Shown: positions 55,918 to 64,000 of the stretch, one piece after another
How the letters are laid out: each line of letters starts with the position of its first letter
How positions within the stretch are numbered: the first letter of the stretch is position 1
Origin: an uncultured Shewanella sp.
Lineage (GTDB): Bacteria > Pseudomonadota > Gammaproteobacteria > Enterobacterales > Shewanellaceae
Assembly (NCBI RefSeq): GCF_947501225.1
Contig: NZ_CANMUW010000022.1
Coordinates: forward strand, 1-64,000
DNA length: 64,000 bases
Direction of reading: 5' to 3'
The notes under the pieces: model-generated
The model's database searches: none
Told to the model about the DNA's origin: nothing
The model's input: the letters and a program-made list of their open reading frames with translations, nothing else
Program-made: the position numbers and the translations under genes

Positions 55918-56883
55918 TTATGAAGGCTCTATTGCCCTTAAGTGTTGACGTACCGAGAGATAAGAACCCAACCAGCCAAGAAACGAAGCTAAGCCGACTA
56001 GCTGAGCAAGCTCTATCAGGGTCAAAGACTGCATCTCCAACTGACTCCCATACAAGCCCAAAAGCTCAGCCAGCGCGCTATCGAGGTACCAGACGAGCAG
56101 GTTGATGATAATCCATGCCAGGACCCCGCCTATGATGCCATACCAGATACCGGTATATAGGAACGGCCTCTGAATGAAGGCTTCGGTCGCACCAACGAGC
56201 TTCATCACCTCAATCTCGGTGCGGCGGTTCATGATAGCCAGACGAATCGTATTGCCTATCACCAGCACCACGGCCAACACTAAGAGCGCGGCAATAGCGA
56301 GAACCGTTCGCTCCAGTAACCGCACAACAGCCTGAAGACGCTCTAACCACTCGATATCGAGCCGCCCAAAGCTGACCTCAGGTTCCAGCTCCAGCTTCTT
56401 CAATAGCTCACGGGCTCCAACCGGGCTGGAGTATTTCAAACTTGGCGTTACCGTAACAACTGCGGGCAGTGGATTGGTATCGAGGTATGAGAGTGCTTCG
56501 CCAAAGCCCGAAAGACGCTGAAACTCTTCCAGAGCCTGATCACGATTAATATAGTTAACCTCACTCACTTCAGGATATACCTTGATGCGAGTGATCAAAC
56601 TCTTAATCGTCCTCTCACTTCGTCCTTCATCGATGAAGAGCGAAATTTCGGCGGCGCTGTTCCACGATTGAGTGATAGTTTCGGCATTCTTCACCAACAC
56701 CTGTAGCGCCGCAGGCAGGCTCAGGCTGACCCCAAGCACCGCCATAGTCATAAGAGAAGAGATCGGGTTGCGCCACAGCTCTCCCATGCTGGCCATGGCA
56801 TGTTGTATATGACGGATAAAGAACATCACAATACGACCCGAGATAGGCAACTTGCTTCTGGTTAACTGAGGTTTATTGCTCAT
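55918..56883 (-). CDS. ftsX: Cell-division ABC-type protein FtsX
   Basis: 321 residues with four membrane segments (one near 40-60, three in the C-terminal 140 residues) and a periplasmic domain between. Partner of FtsE in septal peptidoglycan hydrolase activation. Two bases separate it from ftsE. Confidence 0.93.
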   Translation of the reverse strand: MSNKPQLTRSKLPISGRIVMFFIRHIQHAMASMGELWRNPISSLMTMAVLGVSLSLPAALQVLVKNAETITQSWNSAAEISLFIDEGRSERTIKSLITRIKVYPEVSEVNYINRDQALEEFQRLSGFGEALSYLDTNPLPAVVTVTPSLKYSSPVGARELLKKLELEPEVSFGRLDIEWLERLQAVVRLLERTVLAIAALLVLAVVLVIGNTIRLAIMNRRTEIEVMKLVGATEAFIQRPFLYTGIWYGIIGGVLAWIIINLLVWYLDSALAELLGLYGSQLEMQSLTLIELAQLVGLASFLGWLGSYLSVRQHLRAIEPS

Positions 56884-56885
56884 AG

Positions 56886-57578
56886 TTATCCCTTAACTCC
56901 ATCTGCCCTGGGGGTGATCTCTTCACCGCCCAGTACTCTTCCCTGCTTCAGGGTCAGGGTCCGATATTTCATCCGGGCGATGAGTCCAAGATCGTGGGTC
57001 GCTATGAGTACTGTGGTACCTGAGTCATTAAAGGTTTCGAATAGTCTCAGAATATCCATGGACAACTTAGGGTCTAAGTTACCGGTAGGTTCATCGGCCA
57101 ACAGTAACGGGGGTTTATTAACGATTGCACGCGCAATGCCCACACGCTGCTGTTCGCCACCGGATAGCATAATGGGATGATGACGCTCCTTGCCATAGAG
57201 GCCCACCATATCTAACGCCGCTAATACCCTTTTCTTTATCTCGGCATGTGAGAAGCCTTCAATAACCAGAGGCAGGGCGACATTATCGAAAACACTCTTC
57301 TCCATCAACAGGTGATGATTCTGAAAAATCATCCCTATGTCCCGTCTTAAAAATGGAACATCTGCGCGGGAGAGGCCGGCTATATCATGCCCGTTAATTA
57401 ATACCCGTCCGGCATTAGCGCGTTCTATCACAGTGATCAATTTGAGCAGTGTACTCTTACCTGCGCCGGAGTGGCCCGTTAAAAAGGCCATCTCGCCACG
57501 CTTAAGGTGAAAGTTAACATCAGACAGAGCTTGCTGCCCGCCAGGATAAACCTTACTTACCTGCTCAAATCGAATCAT
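56886..57578 (-). CDS. ftsE: Cell-division ATP-binding protein FtsE
   Basis: 230 residues. Walker A GHSGAGKSTLL, signature LSGGEQQRVGIARA and Walker B LLLADEPTGNLD are intact. Works with FtsX at the division site; follows ftsY in the conserved ftsYEX order. Confidence 0.95.
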   Translation of the reverse strand: MIRFEQVSKVYPGGQQALSDVNFHLKRGEMAFLTGHSGAGKSTLLKLITVIERANAGRVLINGHDIAGLSRADVPFLRRDIGMIFQNHHLLMEKSVFDNVALPLVIEGFSHAEIKKRVLAALDMVGLYGKERHHPIMLSGGEQQRVGIARAIVNKPPLLLADEPTGNLDPKLSMDILRLFETFNDSGTTVLIATHDLGLIARMKYRTLTLKQGRVLGGEEITPRADGVKG

Positions 57579-57610
57579 CTATCTCTCATTATTATTGAAA
57601 AGAGTTCTGA

Positions 57611-59122
57611 CTACTTCTTCTCATCACTCTCTTGAGTAAAAAGCGCATCGATAAAGTCTTTAGCATCGAAAGTACGTAGATCATCGATCTGCTCACCGAC
57701 ACCTATATGACGAATAGGAATACCGAATTTATCGGCAATAGCAAAAATAACCCCACCTTTAGCGGTACCATCGAGTTTGCTGATTGTGATACCGGTTACA
57801 CCTACGGCCTGTTTAAATAACTCTGCCTGACTTATAGCATTTTGGCCAGTACTCGCATCTAAGGTCAACATTACCTCGTGGGGAGCAGAATCATCCTGCT
57901 TTTTCATCACCCGGATAACTTTCTTCAATTCGTCCATCAGGTGAGCTTTATTTTGCAGCCTACCCGCCGTATCGGCGATTAAGATATCGATATTTCGGGC
58001 GCGAGCCGCCTGAAGTGCATCGAACAACACAGAAGCACTGTCGGCACCTGTATGTTGTGCTACGACAGGAATGTCGTTTCGTTGTCCCCAAACCTGTAAC
58101 TGCTCTACCGCTGCTGCACGGAAAGTGTCACCTGCAGCCAACATCACCGACTTACCCTGGGCCTGGTACTGTTTAGCAAGCTTACCTATGGTCGTCGTTT
58201 TACCGACTCCATTCACGCCCACCATCAGGATCACAAAGGGTCCATCGGCATTTTCCGGAACGAGGGGAATAGAGACCGGCTCTAACGTTTTTTGCATCTC
58301 TTCACGCAAAATTTCATATAGCGCTTCACCATCTTTTAACTGTTTGCGGCTCGCTTGATCGGTCAGGCTATCAATTAGGCGAGTCGTCGTTTCCACACCG
58401 ACATCGGCAATGAGCAGCTGCTCTTCAAGCTCTTCGAAAAGATCATCATCGATCTTTTTACCACTAAACAGGCTAATGAAACCGCTACCGATATTCTCAC
58501 TGGTACGCTTAAGGCCTCGCTTAAGGCGGGCAAAAAAGCCCTCTTTAGCGGGTTTTACCTGTGGCTCAGGTTGCTGCTCTTCCTGTTTGGCCTGCTCTGC
58601 GGCAAGGGCCGCAGCTTCGGCTTCAATTCGTGCCTGCTCTGCGGCAAGGGCCGCAGCCTCCGCCTCAATACGTGCCTGCTCTTCCTGCCTGGCCTGCTCT
58701 GCGGCAAGGGCCGCAGCTTCGGCTTCAATTCGTGCCTGCTCTTCCTGCCTGGCCTGCTCTGCGGCAAGGGCCGCAGCCTCCGCTTCAATTCGTGCCTGCT
58801 CTTCCTGCCTGGCCTGCTCTGCGGCAAGGGCCGCAGCCTCCGCCTCGATACGTGCCTGCTCTTCCTGTTTAGCCTGCGCTTCGGCAAGGGCCGCAGCCTC
58901 CGCCTCGATACGTGCCTGCTCTTCCTGTTTAGCCTGCGCTTCGGCAAGGGCCGCAGCCTCCGCTTCGATATGTGCCTGCTCTTCCTGCTTAGCCTGCTCT
59001 TCCGCAAGAGCCGCAGCTTCTACAGCCTCTTGTGATTCAGCTACAACTTCCGCTTCTGGTGCACTAACTTCATCTTTCGATTTATCTTTGCGAAACCAGG
59101 AAAAAAAACCTTTCTTTGCCAT
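57611..59122 (-). CDS. ftsY: Signal recognition particle receptor FtsY
   Basis: 503 residues. The C-terminal NG GTPase begins near 193 and shows GVNGVGKTTTIGKLA, DTAGRLQNK and SKLDGTAKGG. The N-terminal acidic A domain is expanded by eight Ala/Glu/Gln repeats (residues about 36-183), encoded by 60-bp DNA repeats. It docks ribosome-SRP complexes at the membrane. Confidence 0.95.
   Translation of the reverse strand: MAKKGFFSWFRKDKSKDEVSAPEAEVVAESQEAVEAAALAEEQAKQEEQAHIEAEAAALAEAQAKQEEQARIEAEAAALAEAQAKQEEQARIEAEAAALAAEQARQEEQARIEAEAAALAAEQARQEEQARIEAEAAALAAEQARQEEQARIEAEAAALAAEQARIEAEAAALAAEQAKQEEQQPEPQVKPAKEGFFARLKRGLKRTSENIGSGFISLFSGKKIDDDLFEELEEQLLIADVGVETTTRLIDSLTDQASRKQLKDGEALYEILREEMQKTLEPVSIPLVPENADGPFVILMVGVNGVGKTTTIGKLAKQYQAQGKSVMLAAGDTFRAAAVEQLQVWGQRNDIPVVAQHTGADSASVLFDALQAARARNIDILIADTAGRLQNKAHLMDELKKVIRVMKKQDDSAPHEVMLTLDASTGQNAISQAELFKQAVGVTGITISKLDGTAKGGVIFAIADKFGIPIRHIGVGEQIDDLRTFDAKDFIDALFTQESDEKK
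58568..59017. repeat. 60-bp in-frame tandem repeats in the ftsY A domain
   Basis: Eight units of 20 codons (consensus ARIEAEAAALAAEQARQEEQ); unit 7 lacks six codons and the unit nearest the N-terminus is degenerate. The units are close enough at the DNA level to vary by slippage or recombination without breaking the frame. Confidence 0.92.
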
Positions 59123-59546
59123 GTGTGATACCAGTACTCAACTAACTGACTTAATTTTATAAACCGGAAGGCTAACAAGCTCTAAAACAGGAGCCAAAGG
59201 AAACCATCCAGTCATGCATTTTCTGTTTCTGACGTTTATCCGACGTATCTAATCGGCCACAATAACTCTTCGGAGTTCAACCACTTTATTTCCCAAACGC
59301 TGCCACCGTAACTTGAACTCATTTTATGGTGCACATTATAACCAGAAGGCTATTTATGACCAGAAAATAGGGGCAAATATGTAGAGATACGAAGCATTTC
59401 TGCCATTAACTATTAGGTTTTCACCATTTAGTTCTGCTTTGAGTTAAAATAACGCCTTCAACCAAGCGGGACAGTCTACCACTTTCTCACTTCAGGCAAA
59501 ATCGCCGTACTATTTACAACCAATAATTCGGTTTACAGGATTTCAG
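59123..59546. other. Divergent ftsY / rsmD intergenic region
   Basis: About 424 bp with promoters implied for both directions. I see no gene, repeat or RNA structure that I can name. Confidence 0.6.
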
Positions 59547-60128
59547 ATGGCTAAAAATCGACCTTCCTCTGGTCAAGTTCGTATCATTGCCGGACAATGG
59601 CGCTCTCGCCGCTTACCCATTAAAGATCTCGAAGGATTAAGGCCTACAACGGATCGTGTCAGAGAGACCCTGTTCAACTGGTTAGCCGGCGATCTCAGTG
59701 GCGCCCGGATACTCGATTGTTTCGGTGGCAGTGGAGCCCTATGTCTGGAGTCGCTATCCCGTTACGCAAGTTACGCCAGAGTATTCGAGCTGCAAGCAAG
59801 CGCAGCACAACAATTGAAAGAGAACCTTAAAACACTCAAGTGTGATTCATCGACTGCCGAAGTCATTCAAGGGGACACGCTGAAGTTATTGGCGGCTCAG
59901 CCAGATGAAGGGTTCGATATTATCTATATCGACCCGCCATTTCGAAAAGCGTTAGCAGAAAAGACCATCGAACTTATTGCTGACAATGGTTGGCTTAACG
60001 AAAACGCACAAATTTATGTTGAAACAGAAAGCGAAGTAGCACACCTGGTCGTGCCCGGCGACTGGGTTCAGCTGAAAGAGAAGAAAGCCGGACAGGTGAT
60101 CTATCGCTTATACCAATATCAGCCTTAG
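59547..60128 (+). CDS. rsmD: 16S rRNA m2G966 methyltransferase RsmD
   Basis: 193 residues: RIIAGQWRSRRLPI N-terminus, ILDCFGGSGALCLESLSR SAM motif and IYIDPPFRK catalytic motif. Divergent from ftsY as in other gammaproteobacteria. A heptamer array follows its stop. Confidence 0.93.
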   Translation: MAKNRPSSGQVRIIAGQWRSRRLPIKDLEGLRPTTDRVRETLFNWLAGDLSGARILDCFGGSGALCLESLSRYASYARVFELQASAAQQLKENLKTLKCDSSTAEVIQGDTLKLLAAQPDEGFDIIYIDPPFRKALAEKTIELIADNGWLNENAQIYVETESEVAHLVVPGDWVQLKEKKAGQVIYRLYQYQP

Positions 60129-60133
60129 ATTTA

Positions 60134-60189
60134 AGCTACGAGCTACGAGCTACGAGCTACGAGCTACGAGCTACGAGCTACGAGCTACG
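60134..60189. repeat. Tandem heptamer array, 8 units
   Basis: Eight perfect AGCTACG units. This is the reverse complement (as a cycle) of the GCTCGTA unit at 19971-20087. It starts 6 bp after the rsmD stop, again just behind an RNA methyltransferase gene. Confidence 0.95.
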
Positions 60190-60238
60190 CAGATTATCGG
60201 TACCATTTAAGAATTAAGAGCTATTTTACGAGAGCATT

Positions 60239-60529
60239 ATGAAATTTGTAATTACTACAGGTAAGGCAGTCACCCTTTTTGCCTGGCTTTTAATGGCATA
60301 TAACCTAATCATGCCATTTGAAGGTAACATAGGCATCATTCTATATATACTGCTGGCAATAACAGCATTTATGCACCTTTTTCAGGTGGTTATATTCCAC
60401 ACCTTATTCAAATCACTGCTTACATTGAAGCGAAGTGATTACCTGCACGTTTTCACATTCGGAGCGTTCAGCCTGCTGCAATACAGGAGTAAGGTGATGC
60501 AGAACTTAGGTAATGCGAAGACAAGGTAA
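60239..60529 (+). CDS. DUF1145-family small membrane protein
   Basis: 96 residues with two hydrophobic segments (about 8-25 and 30-55) and a basic tail. Such a gene usually follows rsmD in gammaproteobacteria. Function unknown. Confidence 0.78.
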   Translation: MKFVITTGKAVTLFAWLLMAYNLIMPFEGNIGIILYILLAITAFMHLFQVVIFHTLFKSLLTLKRSDYLHVFTFGAFSLLQYRSKVMQNLGNAKTR

Positions 60530-60574
60530 GAGTGCCTAGGCTCGAGATGTGATAAGAGAAAGAAGAACAGCAGA

Positions 60575-60602
60575 GATAAGATCAGGCAACTCTGGTCTTA
60601 TC
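60575..60602 (+). terminator. Hairpin after the DUF1145 gene
   Basis: GATAAGATCAG with CTGGTCTTATC forms an 11-bp stem (one G-T pair) with a 6-base loop, 45 bp after the stop. Confidence 0.65.
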
Positions 60603-60784
60603 GCTCTAGTCTAGCCAGCTAGCTCCTTATTGTAAGAACGCCCCAGCTAAGCAAGCTCCACTGCCACATCAAGGTTGTGAGTAATCAAGCAACGTCCTCT
60701 GAATCAGCTAATTTTCTGATTTCCACCAAGTTAGCTTTTTATTAAACTCAAAAATTAGAAACAATTAAATCGAAGAGATAAAAA

Positions 60785-61048
60785 CCTACGTAGGCGCGGC
60801 TGTGACCTCTGATGTGAATGGATTCACACATGCCGTGTTGACATGGATGTCAAAGAGCGGTCGTGACAAGGTGAGCGTTCGCTTTGCGAATCTCTTCGAC
60901 CAAGAGATAGGGATACCGGAAGCGGCTTTGAAGCGTCTGGAACACTTCAGACCATGGCGTTTGTGGATAAGTCTCTTACACCTGAAATTCATGCACAAAC
61001 CCACTCCTACGCCATCCGTGGCGTTCGTGGATAAGTACATCCATGTAC
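60785..61048. repeat. Array of short palindromes upstream of the cymA terminator
   Basis: Within about 265 bp lie CCTACGTAGG (60785), TGTGAAT-GG-ATTCACA (60813), TTGACAT-GG-ATGTCAA (60838), TTCGC-TTT-GCGAA (60878), TCTCTT-N5-AAGAGA (60891), GTCTG-N8-CAGAC (60935), GCCA-TCCG-TGGC (61011) and GTACAT-CC-ATGTAC (61035). The reading frames across it on both strands are artefacts of this structure. Three members share an AT-GG-AT or AT-CC-AT centre. Confidence 0.75.
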
Positions 61049-61081
61049 AAAAAAGCCCCGTTGATAACAACGAGGCTTCTT
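61049..61081 (-). terminator. Terminator of cymA
   Basis: On the minus strand AAGCCTCGTTG-TTAT-CAACGGGGCTT (one G-T pair) is followed by a T run. It lies 54 bp after the cymA stop; the plus strand also has TT after the stem, so it may work both ways. Confidence 0.88.
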
Positions 61082-61134
61082 AATCACTCAGTACCGACGA
61101 AACGATACCATTGGCGACTCAATGCTAGATAGCA

Positions 61135-61698
61135 TTATCCCTTAGGATATGGGTGAGCAACGCCTTTGTGACAATCGATACAAGTCTTTCTCTTGTCTTC
61201 AGCTTTCTTGAAGTTATTGCTGTGCATTCTCTTAGCCATCTTCTTCATAGACTCTGGCTGATTTTCATAAATGCGCTTGTGGCAGTTAGTACAAGTAGAA
61301 GAATCGATAGAGCGCAGGAAGTCACGTGCAAGCTCGGCCTGCTCTTTACGGTTTGCTTCTAACCACTCTTGAGTGTTGAAACCATCGATGGTCAAGAAGC
61401 CAATGATATCTTTAGAAACAACAATCTTTTTAAGAAGATAATTGAATGGCTCTTGTGGAATATGACACTGCTGACACTCAACAACGATACCAGACTTACC
61501 GCCACCGTGTGCAGATGCCAGTACTTCATCCTTCAAAGAATGGTTACTGTGACACGTCATACAGAACTCATCTGTACTTGTCGCGTGTAAGGTTTGTTGT
61601 GTAGCAAAGTAGCCAACAACACCGACTACAATACCAACCACTAGTAGGGCAAATATTGAGTATTTCGCGCTTGGTCTAAATAGTGCACGCAAGTTCAT
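61135..61698 (-). CDS. cymA: Menaquinol dehydrogenase CymA (NapC/NirT family)
   Basis: 187 residues, the length of S. oneidensis CymA. One N-terminal membrane helix (about 14-32) anchors a periplasmic domain with four CXXCH motifs (C46, C75, C136, C173). It oxidises menaquinol and passes electrons to many periplasmic acceptors; here it can serve ArdAB and DmsEFAB. An inverted repeat AGATCA-N7-TGATCT (61774-61792) lies 76 bp upstream and may be a CRP/FNR-family site. Confidence 0.93.
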   Translation of the reverse strand: MNLRALFRPSAKYSIFALLVVGIVVGVVGYFATQQTLHATSTDEFCMTCHSNHSLKDEVLASAHGGGKSGIVVECQQCHIPQEPFNYLLKKIVVSKDIIGFLTIDGFNTQEWLEANRKEQAELARDFLRSIDSSTCTNCHKRIYENQPESMKKMAKRMHSNNFKKAEDKRKTCIDCHKGVAHPYPKG

Positions 61699-62104
61699 TA
61701 CTCTTCTCCAAAATTTTTGATTATTATATCTAAACTTATGTTACTTCATCTCTTTGAGCCCGAATTATAAACTAGATCATACTGATTGATCTGGCTTAAA
61801 TAGTACAAAATGAGACCTAGCTCTAACTCTATATTGCGAAAAATAGAAAATTGACCTTAGCTCAATTTATATTCAACATCACTAAAGTTAACCCAAAGCA
61901 CTCACCTTAGCAACAGAACATATCTAATTAACTGATTAATTGCGCTTTTTATGTTTTTTCACATGCTTTTTATATTTATTAACTTCTTAAATGAAAAGTA
62001 TTTACGAACCGTTCTAAAAAATTTTTATAAGAAATGAAACTTTTCCCGGCCCCCCTTGGTCTACTCATTCATAACCTGGACTCATTTTGCGAATAACAAT
62101 AAGC
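61699..62104. promoter_or_regulatory. Divergent cymA / Cys-His-rich gene intergenic region
   Basis: About 406 bp, A/T-rich. It holds the 6-bp-arm inverted repeat at 61774-61792 (AGATCA/TGATCT, 7-bp spacer) on the cymA side. No other element was recognised. Confidence 0.5.
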
Positions 62105-62566
62105 ATGTCGAAGCAATTAGCACATTTGGTATTAATCATCTCTCTGGTTGGGCAATTTTTGCTTACACCAGCGATGGCTATGCCAAGCTTATTGCACGAT
62201 TATACACATGCGCAGATGTCAACAATGCTCCACTCCGGGATGAGCCCCGTTGCTGTATCTTCTGATAGTCTAACGACTCCACATGACACAGACATGGCTA
62301 TGACACATGGCCAGCGTGACTGTGATATGGCTATGTCGGGCCATAAGCTTAATGGCGGACCAACTATCGATTGCGATGCACTCTGTAAAATGATGGGCGC
62401 CGGTAGCTGTGTGTCTCACTGTGCTTCGGCAACAGGCATCTTGACTCAACCTCAGGTAAGCGTGATATCGCAAGAATCCAGTGGAAAAGTTCAGGCGGAT
62501 TTTTGGTCCCCCAGGACTTCCGAACTCTCCTCCTCAAATCCCCCTCCCAAGTTTGAGCTAGCTTAA
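62105..62566 (+). CDS. Small secreted Cys/His/Met-rich protein
   Basis: 153 residues from the ATG at 62105 (a TTG at 62087 is also open). A signal peptide (cut near AMA-MP) precedes a mature part with many Met and His and paired Cys (CDMAMSGHK, CDALCKMMGAGSCVSHC). The composition suggests Cu or other soft-metal binding. I do not recognise a named family. It resembles in style the protein at 63304. Confidence 0.62.
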   Translation: MSKQLAHLVLIISLVGQFLLTPAMAMPSLLHDYTHAQMSTMLHSGMSPVAVSSDSLTTPHDTDMAMTHGQRDCDMAMSGHKLNGGPTIDCDALCKMMGAGSCVSHCASATGILTQPQVSVISQESSGKVQADFWSPRTSELSSSNPPPKFELA

Positions 62567-62748
62567 TCTTACCCATTTTAGACTGGCGCATTCACTGTGC
62601 ACTCAAAACTTATTTTTGCCTCAGGAAAGACAGGTGCAAGTAGCTTAATCACCCCATAGCGTAGATCTCAACTCAGTGATCCCTATGTGATGAAAGCGCC
62701 ATAATTTTCTGCACCACCTTGAGGCATATGCTCAAACTGGAGTTTATT

Positions 62749-63174
62749 ATGAAAACATTAATTACAGCTGTTGTACTTACCCTTGCAAGTTTCTCCTCTA
62801 TCGCTGCAAGCGTCTCCTTTCCGGACTCTCTGGTCGTTACCGGCATTAACGGAGAGAAGCGATTTGATGCTCATCAACCTCAGCTTTTAAAAGGTGAGAA
62901 CTTAATTGAGCTGAGATACCATGATATTTTCGAGGTCAATGCCGATGATTCCGGGGCCTGGGTAAAGTCTGAACCTCTATATCTTTTAGCCAACTTCGAC
63001 CAACAGCAGGAGTATCAGGCGGTAACTCCCAGGATAGATAGTGAAGATGAAGCCTATGATTTTATCGAAAATCCGGTGATCACACTTAAAGATAGTCAGG
63101 GTATAAACAGGAGCATAGCTCTACTCACTCACCAACAACTGATGGCTAAAGTGTTACTGACGAGAACAAACTAG
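62749..63174 (+). CDS. DUF2057 (YccT-like) exported protein
   Basis: 141 residues from the ATG at 62749 (GGAG 7 bp upstream; the frame extends to 62719). Signal peptide cut near IAA-SV; a beta-rich mature part with FPDSLVVTGINGEK and ELRYHDIFEV typical of DUF2057. Function unknown. Confidence 0.75.
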   Translation: MKTLITAVVLTLASFSSIAASVSFPDSLVVTGINGEKRFDAHQPQLLKGENLIELRYHDIFEVNADDSGAWVKSEPLYLLANFDQQQEYQAVTPRIDSEDEAYDFIENPVITLKDSQGINRSIALLTHQQLMAKVLLTRTN

Positions 63175-63303
63175 CCATAAGTTTAAACTCTATAGTGCGT
63201 TGATTAGAAAAATTTCATATATAACAGTGATAAATGTGAATTACGTCAACGCGCTATTGCTTTCTCATGATAGACTTATCATAACTCATTATTCGGATGC
63301 ATC

Positions 63304-63741
63304 ATGTTTAAATCAGTTCGCCGTCACGCTTTAGTTTTTTTGGCCTTGCTCGCTATGTTGAGCCAAGGTCTGATGACTAATGGTTTGTCGATGGTGAGAA
63401 ATGCTGAAGCCCATGAAGCTATGATGTCTGGGTCTCATGATTCAGTCATGATGAGTATGGGAGATGGAGCTGACTGCCACTCGAAACAGACAAGTGATAC
63501 AGATCATTGCTGCGATACTGAGCAAGACGAAGTGCTTCCCGACACTGCTCAGAACTGCTGTGACGGCAATGGATTTTGCCAAGGTGATTGTAGCCACTGT
63601 CTCGTTATCTCTGTGACCGGCACTCTGTTTTATGCTAAATCCTGGCCTGGATTCAGCGCTTCCCAGCCTGCAATGGCCACTCAAATGCCTTATTTCCACT
63701 CTATCTCGTTAACGACAGATCTCAGACCTCCCATAGCTTGA
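63304..63741 (+). CDS. Small secreted Cys/His/Met-rich protein
   Basis: 145 residues with an N-terminal hydrophobic signal (cut near AEA-HE). The mature part has MMSGSHDSVMMSMGDGADCHS, CCDTEQDE, CCDGNGFCQGDCSHC. Ten cysteines, many His and Met; likely metal-binding, perhaps copper. No family recognised with certainty; DUF2946-like proteins have this character. Confidence 0.62.
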   Translation: MFKSVRRHALVFLALLAMLSQGLMTNGLSMVRNAEAHEAMMSGSHDSVMMSMGDGADCHSKQTSDTDHCCDTEQDEVLPDTAQNCCDGNGFCQGDCSHCLVISVTGTLFYAKSWPGFSASQPAMATQMPYFHSISLTTDLRPPIA

Positions 63742-64000
63742 TTTTAGCCGGTTCAGGCCAATTAAAATCGTCAACTTTTTTGGTTGATACGCTATATCTA
63801 AAAACAATTATTTATCGATCCAATTTATATCAATGACTTCAGTCAGCGGTTTCGAAGCTACTCACATTACGTTGCAGGCCTCATTCCGACACGAGCTGAT
63901 CACTGAATTGATTGCGATTACATTTATATTAGCCGTTAATTGTTATTCGCCTGCGAGTAGTTCAAGTTTCAGAAATACTACGCAGACAAGCGATATCACT
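63742..64000. other. Right-end intergenic sequence
   Basis: About 260 bp with no gene, repeat or RNA that I can support. A gene may begin beyond the window. Confidence 0.5.

Noticed and set aside
58410..59162. Long ORFs in other frames of ftsY (Ser/Ala/Cys-rich and Arg-rich)
   Set aside because: They are shadows of the 60-bp repeats and show only low-complexity repeats.
60786..61083. Two overlapping ORFs of 93-94 codons on opposite strands
   Set aside because: They span the palindrome array and terminator, have no ribosome site and no recognisable protein features, so they are by-products of the repeated structure.

Overview
The window looks like chromosomal DNA of a marine Shewanella (Gammaproteobacteria). 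Diagnostic content is the CymA quinol dehydrogenase, a complete dmsEFABGH-type outer-membrane DMSO respiration operon with a decaheme MtrA-like and an MtrB-like subunit, and multiheme c-type cytochromes. The gene order around cpx/fieF, men, rpoH-ftsXEY-rsmD and cymA also resembles what I remember of S. oneidensis. Species cannot be fixed from the sequence alone; a S. woodyi-like marine species would fit.

Layout. 1-300: tandem P1/P2 promoters and boxA leader of an rRNA operon running leftward out of the window. 386-4151: fieF, cpxP and divergent cpxRA with a perfect CpxR box. 4148-4792: TetR regulator. 4928-13073: a sulfur/acrylate island with LysR, an outer-membrane porin, the periplasmic DMSP lyase dddY, the flavocytochrome acrylate reductase genes ardB and ardA, another LysR and acuI. 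13247-18434: a 5'-truncated sigma-54 activator, a sigma-54 promoter, an aldehyde dehydrogenase, and the glycyl-radical enzyme pair yjjI/yjjW. 18414-41188: mostly housekeeping and hypothetical genes (LysR, trmL, a CheZ-like protein, an M16 peptidase pair, PilZ, methyltransferases, GGDEF-EAL, tapT, porin, Bcr-type exporter with LysR, DUF885-like, Sel1, YciC-like, DUF2780, TerB-like, yjeH with an Lrp-type regulator). 41197-48638: dms operon. 49404-54426: menDHCE for menaquinone synthesis. 54659-60529: rpoH, ftsXEY, rsmD and a DUF1145 gene. 60785-61081: an array of small hairpins. 61135-61698: cymA. 62105-63741: small secreted proteins, two of them rich in Cys, His and Met.

How the genes fit together. 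The window encodes much of an anaerobic electron chain: menDHCE makes the quinone, CymA takes electrons from menaquinol into the periplasm, and two terminal branches can use them. One branch is DmsEFAB, reducing DMSO to DMS at the outer membrane. The other is ArdAB, reducing acrylate to propionate in the periplasm. DddY supplies that acrylate by cleaving DMSP to DMS plus acrylate in the same compartment. AcuI (acryloyl-CoA reductase) could deal with acrylate that enters the cytoplasm. Both branches end in DMS release, so this window joins two marine DMS-producing routes.

Non-coding structure of interest includes two arrays of one heptamer in opposite orientation 40 kb apart, a 12-bp inverted repeat element after the GGDEF-EAL gene, a REP-like palindrome after menE, the hairpin array before cymA, and candidate FNR, Fur, CpxR, Lrp-type and LysR-type sites.
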